Of a stretch of 64,000 nucleotides of DNA, positions 26,281 to 33,146 are shown piece after piece. Origin of the DNA: Corynebacterium freneyi. GTDB lineage: Bacteria > Actinomycetota > Actinomycetes > Mycobacteriales > Mycobacteriaceae. How positions within the stretch are numbered: position 1 is the first letter of the stretch; each line of letters opens with the position of its first letter. The notes under the pieces are model-generated. The model was not told the origin of the DNA. It saw nothing but the letters and a program-made list of their open reading frames with translations, and did not search any database. Both the position numbers and the translations under genes were made by a program. The stretch is from NCBI RefSeq assembly GCF_030408835.1, contig NZ_CP047357.1:1178001-1242000 (forward strand), in the 5' to 3' direction.

Positions 26281-26290
26281 TGGCTATATT
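26261..26290 (+). promoter_or_regulatory. Likely promoter of tRNA-Gln/tRNA-Glu
   Basis: TTGTGT (26261-26266) and TATATT (26285-26290) are separated by 18 bp and lie about 50 bp upstream of tRNA-Gln. TATATT is the best -10-like hexamer in this GC-rich stretch. Confidence 0.5.
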
Positions 26291-26340
26291 AGTCCTCGTT
26301 GCAACGGCAGCCGGTCGAAAGGCCGGAGGTCGAAGCGCGA

Positions 26341-26412
26341 TGGCCTATGGTGTAATTGGCAACACTACGGTTTCTGGTACCGTCATTCTAGGTTCGAGTC
26401 CTGGTAGGCCAG
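26341..26412 (+). tRNA. tRNA-Gln (anticodon CTG)
   Basis: Complete 72-base cloverleaf: acceptor TGGCCTA/TAGGCCA, anticodon stem ACGGT/ACCGT with loop TTCTGGT (anticodon CTG, reads CAG codons), T-arm CTAGG-TTCGAGT-CCTGG and discriminator G. CCA is not encoded (AGCT follows). Probably co-transcribed with the tRNA-Glu 42 bp downstream. Confidence 0.95.
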
Positions 26413-26454
26413 CTGAATTCCAGCAGATCGGAAACGATCCGCAGCGAGTTCTGC

Positions 26455-26527
26455 GCCCCGTTCGTCTAGCGGCCTAGGACACCGCCCTCTCACGGCGGCG
26501 GCACGGGTTCAAATCCCGTACGGGGTA
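26455..26527 (+). tRNA. tRNA-Glu (anticodon CTC), copy 1
   Basis: Complete 73-base cloverleaf: acceptor GCCCCGT/ACGGGGT, anticodon stem CCGCC/GGCGG with loop CTCTCAC (anticodon CTC, reads GAG), T-loop TTCAAAT, discriminator A. An encoded CCA follows at 26528-26530. A terminator lies four bases further on. Confidence 0.95.
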
Positions 26528-26534
26528 CCACGAA

Positions 26535-26566
26535 AAGACCTCCACCTTCCGGTGGGGGTCTTTTTT
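26535..26566 (+). terminator. Rho-independent terminator after tRNA-Glu copy 1
   Basis: GACCTCCACC and GGTGGGGGTC pair around a TTCC loop and are followed by six T residues; the A-tract before the stem makes it usable in the other direction too. The remaining 187 bases to the second tRNA-Glu hold only a possible promoter (TTAGGA, then TAATCT 18 bp on). Confidence 0.9.
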
Positions 26567-26753
26567 CGCGTTGATTCCGGTCGCTCCGATCCTGGTTGGC
26601 CCGCGACGACCGGTGCCGGGCGCACGCCGCACGGTGGACGCGAAAATGGGGTCTCACCAGGCGATTAGGAGCGCACGGCGGGTGTTGCTAATCTTCTTCT
26701 CGTCAGCGCAGAGCGGGTGGGACGGAGTCGTTCCGGCCGCGCTCGCCGTCCGA

Positions 26754-26826
26754 GCCCCGTTCGTCTAGCGGCCCAGGACACCGCCCTCTCACGGCGGCGG
26801 CACGGGTTCAAATCCCGTACGGGGTA
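26754..26826 (+). tRNA. tRNA-Glu (anticodon CTC), copy 2
   Basis: 73-base tRNA with the same anticodon, differing from copy 1 by a single base in the D-loop (CCCAGG instead of CCTAGG). All stems pair. Unlike copy 1 it lacks an encoded CCA (CGA follows). The two copies are 299 bp apart and form a direct repeat that could recombine; the IS30-family element begins 55 bp downstream. Confidence 0.95.
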
Positions 26827-26834
26827 CGAAGAGG

Positions 26835-26862
26835 AAAAGCCCCCGCGAAAGCGGGGGCTTTT
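26835..26862 (+). terminator. Rho-independent terminator after tRNA-Glu copy 2
   Basis: AAAAGCCCCCGC-GAAA-GCGGGGGCTTTT: a perfect 12-bp stem with GNRA loop and T-tract, eight bases after the tRNA. Its symmetrical A/T ends allow bidirectional use. Confidence 0.9.
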
Positions 26863-26881
26863 CGCATGCGCGCCGCAGCTT

Positions 26882-28568
26882 GGGTTCTATCGGTCGTTGC
26901 AACACCCCTACCCACCAGGGGACCCAACGACCATGGCACCACGCCACCCGTTCTACTCACTGACGCCCACCGACCAACAGGCTCTTGCCCAAGCCCTGTC
27001 ACAACCGGGAACTTCCATCCGCTCGGCGGCCCACACGCTGGGACTGCACTACCGGCATTGCCTCAACTTCGCCCACACCCATGGCCTGGTACCACCACGG
27101 CCAACACCACCGGCCGACACCATCAACCGGGCCGTCGACCGCGTTGCGGCCGGTTCCACCCTGACCCAAGCCGCCCGTGACTGTGGCATCAGCATCTCGG
27201 CGGTATTCAACGCCGCCCGCGCCGCCGGCGTCCACCAACCCCGCCCGATGCCTCGCGGTGCCGCAGCGACAACTCGCCGAGTCGAGTATCTAACGCTGCG
27301 TCTATCAGCACTGACCCGCACCGATGCCGCCGCAGCCTGCGGCATCAGCCCCCGCACCGCCTTGGACTTCGACAAAGGGGTAACCAAAACCGGTACCCGG
27401 CCGCGCACACGCTTCATCCCCACCGGCGCCGACGCCGCCCAGTACAACAGACTCATGACCACTTTGCTGACGCACCATGACGTCATCGAACCCGGCCGGC
27501 AACCCGATCCCGCCAATCACCCCACCATTGACCCGTATCACCGGATCCACCCGCGCTACCTGTCGCTGACTGAACGGGAAACCATCGCCGACCTGCGGCG
27601 GGAAGGATGGTCCATGCGGGCCATCGCCGGGCACCTGGGACGTAGCCCGTCGACGATCAGCCGCGAGTTAGCCAACAACCGCAGCGCCGACGGGCCCTAC
27701 CGGCCCATCGCCGCAGCACGCAAAGCCGCGGCCCGTAGGCTTCGGCCCAAACAACCCAAAATCGCCGGTGACGCGATGCTGGCGCAGCTGATCCAAACAA
27801 AGTTGGATCTGCGGTGGTCCCCCGAACAGATCGCTGCATGGCTACGCCGGGCCTATCCCCACGCCAAGGAGTGGCACGTGTGCCATGAAACGATCTACCA
27901 GGCCCTCTACGTCCAAGCCCGCGGCGGGCTGAAAAAGCAAGTCGCCGCAGCGCTGCGCACCGGCCGCGCACGGCGAGTGCCCAACGGTGACCCGGCCCAG
28001 CGGCGGCGACGCTTCGTCGACGACATGGTCATGATCAGCCAGCGGCCCGCCGATGTCGAGGATCGGGCGGTGCCCGGGCATTGGGAAGGCGACTTGATCC
28101 TGGGTGCGGCCAACAAGTCCGCCATTGCCACGCTGGTTGAACGCACGACCCGCTACGTCATCCTGGTGCATCTGCCTGCCGGTCACGGTGCCACCGCCGT
28201 GCGTGATGGGCTCACCGCGGCGATCGGTTCGCTGCCCACGCACCTGCGGGGATCGTTGACCTGGGATCAAGGCTCGGAGATGGCCGGCCACAAGCAGTTC
28301 AGCGTCGCAGCCGAATGCCCGGTGTACTTCTGCGATCCGGCCAGTCCCTGGCAACGCGGTACCAATGAAAACACCAACGGCCTGTTGCGGCAGTACTTCC
28401 CCAAAGGAACTGACCTGTCGGCGCATTCGCCGGAGGACCTGGAGTTCGTCGCCCAGCAGCTCAACGGTCGTCCCCGGAAAACTCTTGGATGGGACACACC
28501 GGCTCAGCGGATGAGTGCTTTACTGGACGCGTCTTGATCCGCTGGTGTTGCAACGACTCCTAGAATCC
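26882..28568 (+). mobile_element. IS30-family insertion sequence
   Basis: About 1.69 kb element bounded by 25-bp imperfect terminal inverted repeats (26882-26906 and 28544-28568; four mismatches, with the inner 14 bases GTCGTTGCAACACC identical). It encodes a single transposase. No convincing target duplication could be seen next to the ends (IS30 members usually make only 2-3 bp). It inserted between a tRNA-Glu terminator and the end of a decarboxylase-family gene, six bases after that gene's stop codon. Confidence 0.88.
26933..28537 (+). CDS. IS30-family transposase
   Basis: DDE transposase of 534 residues. Seen: an N-terminal half with repeated helix-turn-helix patterns (SIRSAAHTLGL, TLTQAARDCGISISAV), the family HTH LSLTERETIADLRREGWSMRAIAGHLGRSPSTISREL cut here into parts, then the catalytic core with GHWEGDLI (Asp), TWDQGSEM (Asp) and SPWQRGTNENTNGLLRQYFPKG (Glu). 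It is longer than common IS30 transposases (320-480) because of the N-terminal helical repeats. The frame is intact, so the element may still be active. ATG 26933 was chosen because the frame upstream runs through the tRNA-Glu and terminator. Confidence 0.93.
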   Translation: MAPRHPFYSLTPTDQQALAQALSQPGTSIRSAAHTLGLHYRHCLNFAHTHGLVPPRPTPPADTINRAVDRVAAGSTLTQAARDCGISISAVFNAARAAGVHQPRPMPRGAAATTRRVEYLTLRLSALTRTDAAAACGISPRTALDFDKGVTKTGTRPRTRFIPTGADAAQYNRLMTTLLTHHDVIEPGRQPDPANHPTIDPYHRIHPRYLSLTERETIADLRREGWSMRAIAGHLGRSPSTISRELANNRSADGPYRPIAAARKAAARRLRPKQPKIAGDAMLAQLIQTKLDLRWSPEQIAAWLRRAYPHAKEWHVCHETIYQALYVQARGGLKKQVAAALRTGRARRVPNGDPAQRRRRFVDDMVMISQRPADVEDRAVPGHWEGDLILGAANKSAIATLVERTTRYVILVHLPAGHGATAVRDGLTAAIGSLPTHLRGSLTWDQGSEMAGHKQFSVAAECPVYFCDPASPWQRGTNENTNGLLRQYFPKGTDLSAHSPEDLEFVAQQLNGRPRKTLGWDTPAQRMSALLDAS

Positions 28569-28574
28569 GCCCAG

Positions 28575-29006
28575 TTACGCTTCGTCGGATTCTTCCTCGA
28601 GCGGGCCGAGCTCGGCGACGAGGACCTCCTGCGCGACCTTCATGGCCGACAGTGCGGCGGGCGCGCCGCAGTAGCCGGAGGCGTGGACGATGGCCTCGGT
28701 GATTTCGGTGCGGGTCAGGCCGTTGGCCAGCGCCCCCTTGATGTGTCCGCGCAGTTCCTCGGTGGCCCGCAGGGCGACCAGCATGCCGATGTTGAGCAGG
28801 GAGCGGTCGCGCTTGGCCAGCCCTTCGCGGCTCCAGACGGAGCCCCAGACGGTGGCGGTGATGTGCTTTTGCAGCGTCTCGCCGTCGGAGCCCGCGTTGC
28901 GTTCCAGGGCCGCGTCGACGAAGTCGTCGCCCATCACTTCCCGGCGGATACTGATGCCGGCGTCGTAGCGCTCGGAGGAGAAGAGGTCATCGTTGGGGTT
29001 GGTCAT
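28575..29006 (-). CDS. Carboxymuconolactone decarboxylase family protein
   Basis: Small protein of 143 residues (145 if the upstream ATG at 29012 is used) of the PcaC/AhpD family. Seen: VWGSVWSREGLAKRDRSLLNIGMLVALRATEELRGH split over two helices, and TEITEAIVHASGYCGAPAALSAM. Only a single Cys occurs at the usual site (no CxxC), so a peroxidase role like AhpD is unlikely and a decarboxylase-like role (gamma-carboxymuconolactone) fits better. TATACT lies a few bases before the start, so the transcript is probably leaderless. An IS30 element abuts its 3' end. Confidence 0.85.
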   Translation of the reverse strand: MTNPNDDLFSSERYDAGISIRREVMGDDFVDAALERNAGSDGETLQKHITATVWGSVWSREGLAKRDRSLLNIGMLVALRATEELRGHIKGALANGLTRTEITEAIVHASGYCGAPAALSAMKVAQEVLVAELGPLEEESDEA

Positions 29007-29145
29007 GGGCATCGAGTATAGGGCGCTGTGCAGGCGATTTCGGGACCTCGGGGACGGTTACCCCCATTGGTGACGCTTGCCTAAATCGGGAAGTGCTTGT
29101 GCGTGTTAGTGTTACGTTCCGAAAATCGTTGTCAAGAAGGACCTG

Positions 29146-29745
29146 ATGAATCGAACGGCGACGCTGAGTCTGCGCGACGTCACCTCCCGTGCCGGTGACG
29201 CGACGCTGCTGCACATCGACGACCTCGATGTTTTCCCCGGCGACATCATCGCGGTGATGGGGCAGTCGGGGGCGGGGAAGACCACGCTGCTGAAGGAACT
29301 CCGGGACGCGGCCGCGGCCAAGGGACTGCCCGCGAGCTTCATCCAGCAGGACACGCTGGCGAGTCTCAATCCGCTCGTGCGCTGCGATCGCCAGGTCCGC
29401 ATCCTCGCCGGCCGGGACGGAACGGAGGCGCTCGCCGCCTGCGGCATCACGCCGGAGCTCGCGCACCGTTATCCCATGAAGTTGTCGGGAGGGCAGCGTC
29501 AGCGCGTCGCCATCGCCGCGGCCTTGGCCGCCGATCCTGCTCCGGCGCTGCTGCTTGCCGACGAACCCACCTCATCCCTCGATCCGATCGCCACGCTGGA
29601 AGTGCTCGACGCCCTGACGTCCCTGCACCACGGCACGGATACGGCCATCGTCATCGCCACCCACGATCTCGGGGTGGCCCGGAAGATCGCCACGCGCCAC
29701 CTCCTCGTCGAGGGCGGAGAAGTCCACGAGCGGGAGTGCCCATGA
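29146..29745 (+). CDS. Opp/Dpp-type ABC importer ATPase 1
   Basis: Short ABC ATPase of 199 residues. Seen: Walker A GQSGAGKTT near residue 43, Q-loop IQQDTLASLNPL, signature LSGGQRQRVAIAAAL, Walker B ALLLADEPTSSLD and H-loop ATHDLGVARK. It lacks the C-terminal oligopeptide-transporter extension of DppD/OppD, so it is a compact version. First gene of a five-gene operon; ribosome site AAGAAGGA before ATG 29146. Its TGA overlaps the next ATG. It energises uptake through the fused permease at the end of the operon. Confidence 0.9.
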   Translation: MNRTATLSLRDVTSRAGDATLLHIDDLDVFPGDIIAVMGQSGAGKTTLLKELRDAAAAKGLPASFIQQDTLASLNPLVRCDRQVRILAGRDGTEALAACGITPELAHRYPMKLSGGQRQRVAIAAALAADPAPALLLADEPTSSLDPIATLEVLDALTSLHHGTDTAIVIATHDLGVARKIATRHLLVEGGEVHERECP

Positions 29746-30395
29746 TTTCCGTCGACAACGTCAATTGCCGGGGGCGTCTCACCGACGTCACCCTCGAGTT
29801 CCCGGCCGGGGCCAAGGTCGGCATCATGGGCCGGTCGGGTGCGGGCAAGAGCAGCCTGATCAGCGTCCTGACCGGCCAGCTGCTCCCGGATTCGGGCACC
29901 GTCGCCATGCCGTCGGGCGGCATCGGTTACATCCCGCAGGATCCGGGCACCACATTGCTGCCGAATCGCCCCGCCGTCGACAGCATCTGCGAGTTCGCCC
30001 GCGACTGCGTCAGCGACGTGCCGAAGGTGCTCGCCTCCCTCGGCCTGGATCCACAGCTCGCCGAGCGCAGGCCCTCGGAGCTGTCCGGCGGCCAGCGCCA
30101 GCGCATCGCCGTCGCCCGCGCCCTGATCGGCAACCCCGACCTGATCATCGCCGACGAGGCGTTTTCCGCCCTCGACTCGGACACCTCGGCGCTGCTGGAG
30201 CAGGTGCTGCTGGGAACCGAAGCGACGGTGCTGCTGATCTCCCATGACATCGCCAGACTGCTGCGGACGTGCACGCACATGGTCGTGCTCGCCGACGGCC
30301 GGGTCGTGTTTTCGGGCGACCTGGATGGTCTCGGCACCTGCGAGAAACCGGAGGTAGTGGAGTTGCTGGCGGCGGCGAAGGAGCTCGCGGGATGA
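29742..30395 (+). CDS. Opp/Dpp-type ABC importer ATPase 2
   Basis: ABC ATPase of 217 residues. Seen: GRSGAGKSSLISVLTG, Q-loop YIPQDPGTTLLPNRP, signature LSGGQRQRIAVARAL, Walker B LIIADEAFSALDSD, and LLISHDIARLL. Both nucleotide-binding halves of the importer are therefore present as separate proteins. The ATG at 29742 overlaps the previous stop; a GTG six bases upstream is possible but less likely. The next gene (MFS) also starts by ATGA overlap. Confidence 0.9.
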   Translation: MISVDNVNCRGRLTDVTLEFPAGAKVGIMGRSGAGKSSLISVLTGQLLPDSGTVAMPSGGIGYIPQDPGTTLLPNRPAVDSICEFARDCVSDVPKVLASLGLDPQLAERRPSELSGGQRQRIAVARALIGNPDLIIADEAFSALDSDTSALLEQVLLGTEATVLLISHDIARLLRTCTHMVVLADGRVVFSGDLDGLGTCEKPEVVELLAAAKELAG

Positions 30396-31627
30396 GGACC
30401 GGAATGAAGGGGCTGCCCCGGAGAATCCAGGCGCTGCTGATCACCCAGATGCTCTTCAACATCGGGTTCTACCTGGTGGTGCCGTTCATCGCGGTGGAGA
30501 TGACCGACTCCCTGGGCGCCTCCGGCGCCGTCGTCGGGCTGGTGCTGGGCGTGCGCACCTTCAGCCAACAGGGCATGTTCTTCCTCGGCGGCGGTCTGGC
30601 CGATCGGTTCGGCGCCATCAGGGTGCTGTTGGTCGGCGTGGCCATCAGAGTGCTCGGCTTCCTCGTCGCCGGCTCGGCCACGTCGGTGGAGATGATGCTC
30701 GTCGGCGTGATCCTCATCGGCTTTGCCGCGGCGCTGTTTTCTCCGGCGGTGGAATCGTTGCTGGCCTCCGGCGGCCATGAGCTGGAGGAACGGGGCGTGT
30801 GCACCAGGGCGCACCTGTTCGCGCTCGACGCCAGCTACTCGCGCATCGGTTCGCTGACCGGCCCGCTGTTGGGCGCGCTGCTGATCCCGGTGGGCTTTTC
30901 GTTGGTGTGCCACGTCGGCGCGGCCATCTTCGCGGGGATCTTCGTCATGCACCTCCTCCTGGTCCCGAGGTGGCGGGGCGTGCGCTCGACGAGCAGTGGA
31001 TCGATGACCTCCGCGTGGGGCCGGATCCTGCGCAACCGCGGGTTCATGGTGTTCGCGCTGCTGTATTCGACCTACCTGCTGGCCTACAACCAGCAGTACC
31101 TGGCCCTGCCGGTGGAGCTGCGCCGCGCGACCGGCAGCGACGAGTATCTGAGCTGGTATTTCGCCATCGCCGCGGTGTTCGTCATCGGCCTGCAGACCAC
31201 CATGACCGCCTGGGCGCAGCGCTTGGCCCCGTCGGTGGCCATCGGCGGCGGTTTCGCCCTGATGGCCCTGTCCTTCGCCGTCGTCGCGGTGTGCGCGCCG
31301 ATCGAGATGTCCGGTTGGTGGGCGTTGGCGCCGTCGATGGTGATGCTGCTGGTCATGCACACCGGAATGATGATCGCGGTGCCGATCTCCAAGGATCTGG
31401 TGGGCACGCTGACCGGCAACCGGGATCTCGGTTCGGCCTACGGCTTCCTCAACAGCTTCGGCGGCTTGGCCGTGTTGCTGGGTTCGCTGGGCATCGGCGC
31501 GACGCTGGACTGGGCCGAGATTCCGCAGCCGGCGGCCGCGGTGCCCTGGATCATCATGACCGTGCTGCTGCTTATCTCCGCCGTGGGTCTGTCCAAGCTG
31601 CGCCACGGTGCCGGGCAAGAGAAATGA
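30392..31627 (+). CDS. MFS exporter inside the ABC importer operon
   Basis: Membrane protein of 411 residues with about twelve hydrophobic segments and the MFS loop motif GGGLADRFGAIRVLLVG after helix 2. The multidrug/siderophore-exporter layout (QALLITQMLFNIGFYLVVPFIAVEM at the N-terminus) suggests efflux. It sits between the ATPase genes and the binding-protein gene, coupled to the ATPase by an ATGA overlap. A small-molecule exporter encoded with an Opp-type importer is the arrangement of opine metallophore systems, so export of a metal chelator whose complex returns through the ABC importer is a reasonable inference. Confidence 0.85.
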   Translation: MRTGMKGLPRRIQALLITQMLFNIGFYLVVPFIAVEMTDSLGASGAVVGLVLGVRTFSQQGMFFLGGGLADRFGAIRVLLVGVAIRVLGFLVAGSATSVEMMLVGVILIGFAAALFSPAVESLLASGGHELEERGVCTRAHLFALDASYSRIGSLTGPLLGALLIPVGFSLVCHVGAAIFAGIFVMHLLLVPRWRGVRSTSSGSMTSAWGRILRNRGFMVFALLYSTYLLAYNQQYLALPVELRRATGSDEYLSWYFAIAAVFVIGLQTTMTAWAQRLAPSVAIGGGFALMALSFAVVAVCAPIEMSGWWALAPSMVMLLVMHTGMMIAVPISKDLVGTLTGNRDLGSAYGFLNSFGGLAVLLGSLGIGATLDWAEIPQPAAAVPWIIMTVLLLISAVGLSKLRHGAGQEK

Positions 31628-31642
31628 CCATCAATTGAACGA

Positions 31643-31662
31643 TCATCGAACGTTCATCGAAC
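31643..31662 (+). repeat. Direct repeat in the leader of the binding-protein gene
   Basis: TCATCGAAC occurs twice, 11 bp apart, and creates the palindrome GAACGTTC at their junction. It lies in the only non-coding gap of the operon (52 bp), directly before the AAGGA ribosome site of the binding-protein gene. It could help set higher expression of that gene. Confidence 0.35.
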
Positions 31663-31679
31663 AAGGAACGCAACCAACC

Positions 31680-33146
31680 ATGAAACGAAAGATCGGAATC
31701 CTCCTGGCCACCGCGGCCCTGCCGCTGACGCTGGCGGGGTGCTTCACCCAGGGAGCCGACGACGCCGACGCGCTGCGCGTCGCCCTGCAGTTCAATCCCG
31801 TGGCGGAGTTTTCGCCGTACTCCGACGACGCGGTGCTGGTGACCCGCGCCGGTGGCGCCGAAATGCTCGTGGGCATGGACGAAGACGGCATGGCCGTCCC
31901 GGAGCTGGCGGAGAGCTGGGAGGTCAAGGACGCCCGCACGGTCGTGTTCACCCTGCCGGAGGGCGTGACCTTCCAGGACGGCACCCCGGTCGACGGCGAG
32001 TCGGTCGCCAACTCGCTGTCCCGGTCCATCGGTGCCGCGGCGCGTCCGAAGGGGCTCGGCTCCAACACGCTGGAGGCCACCGCCACCGGTGAGCGGGAGG
32101 TCACGGTTACCTCGGACAAGGACGATCCGATCCTGGTCAACCGCTTCGCCGACCCGGGCACCATGATTCTCTCGCCGGGGGCGTACACGGGCGAGGCACC
32201 CGATCCCTTCGGCCACGGCACCGGTCCGTTCACGCTGACGACCAAGAACCCCGACGGCACCGTCTCGGCCGAAGCCTTCGAAGACTACCGCCTGGGCGCG
32301 CCCGCCACGGAGGCGCTGACGGTGTCCTTCATCGAAGACTCCGCCGCCCGCGTCAACGCGCTGCGCGCCGGAGAGCAGGACGTGGTCAAGGGCATCCCGA
32401 TCGCCTCGCGCGGCGAGATCGGCGACGCCGACGTTTCCGACGTGGATCTGCCGCGCGTCAACCTGCTGCACTTCAACACGACCAAGGGCGTCTTCGCCGA
32501 CGAGGAGCTGCGCACCGCCGTGGCTGCGGCCATCGACGCCGAGCCGGTCGTCCGCGACATCTTCGAGGGGCAGGCCGCCAACCCCAAGGGCTCGATCTTC
32601 AACCGGTCGTCGGACTGGGCCGACGCGACTCCGGAAACCACCGTGCAGCCCGGGGCCGAGGGCGAGGGCAAGAAGGTCACGCTGGCGACCTGGGACTCCC
32701 GTCCGGAGCTGCCGGATACCGCCAACCTGGTCGCCGACCAGCTGCGCACGATGGGCTTCGAGGTCGACGTCACCGTCGCCGACTACAACTCCCTGGAGCC
32801 CGACATGCTCGAGGGCAACTTCGACCTCATCGTCGGCTCGCGCAACTACATGATCGGCGCGTCCGATCCGGTCAGCTTCCTGCAGTCCGACTTCACCTGC
32901 GACAGCTCCTACAACCTGTCGCAGCTGTGCGACGCCGACATCGACGCCGAGATCGACAAGGCCGCCGAGCTGGCCGACCCGAAGGAGCGTCTGGCCGCGG
33001 CCGCCCGCATCGGCGCCATGATCGTGGCCGACGGCGCCGCCGTCCCGCTGGCGCACGAGCGGCTGCTCGTGGCCACCGACGGCGTCACCGGCATCGACCT
33101 GAACCCGATGGAGCGACACCTCATCACGGAGAAGACCGCCAAGTGA
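31680..33146 (+). CDS. Opp-family solute-binding lipoprotein
   Basis: Extracytoplasmic binding protein of 488 residues (SBP family 5: peptides, nickel, metallophores). Signal peptide with lipobox LAGC, lipidated Cys21 expected. Family features: LAESWEVKDARTVVFTLPEGVTFQDGTPVDGESVANSL and DEELRTAVAAAIDAEPVVRDIF. It would deliver the ligand to the fused permease that overlaps its stop. The surface Cys pair CDSSYNLSQLC near the C-terminus may form a disulfide. The ligand is unknown; the exporter upstream suggests a chelator. Confidence 0.92.
   Translation: MKRKIGILLATAALPLTLAGCFTQGADDADALRVALQFNPVAEFSPYSDDAVLVTRAGGAEMLVGMDEDGMAVPELAESWEVKDARTVVFTLPEGVTFQDGTPVDGESVANSLSRSIGAAARPKGLGSNTLEATATGEREVTVTSDKDDPILVNRFADPGTMILSPGAYTGEAPDPFGHGTGPFTLTTKNPDGTVSAEAFEDYRLGAPATEALTVSFIEDSAARVNALRAGEQDVVKGIPIASRGEIGDADVSDVDLPRVNLLHFNTTKGVFADEELRTAVAAAIDAEPVVRDIFEGQAANPKGSIFNRSSDWADATPETTVQPGAEGEGKKVTLATWDSRPELPDTANLVADQLRTMGFEVDVTVADYNSLEPDMLEGNFDLIVGSRNYMIGASDPVSFLQSDFTCDSSYNLSQLCDADIDAEIDKAAELADPKERLAAAARIGAMIVADGAAVPLAHERLLVATDGVTGIDLNPMERHLITEKTAK

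Noticed and set aside
26754..26826. Second tRNA-Glu as a pseudogene
   Set aside because: All stems pair and only one D-loop base differs; lack of encoded CCA is common in this group.
26876..28575. Target-site duplication of the IS30 element
   Set aside because: No matching 2-3 bp pair can be told from chance at the ends.
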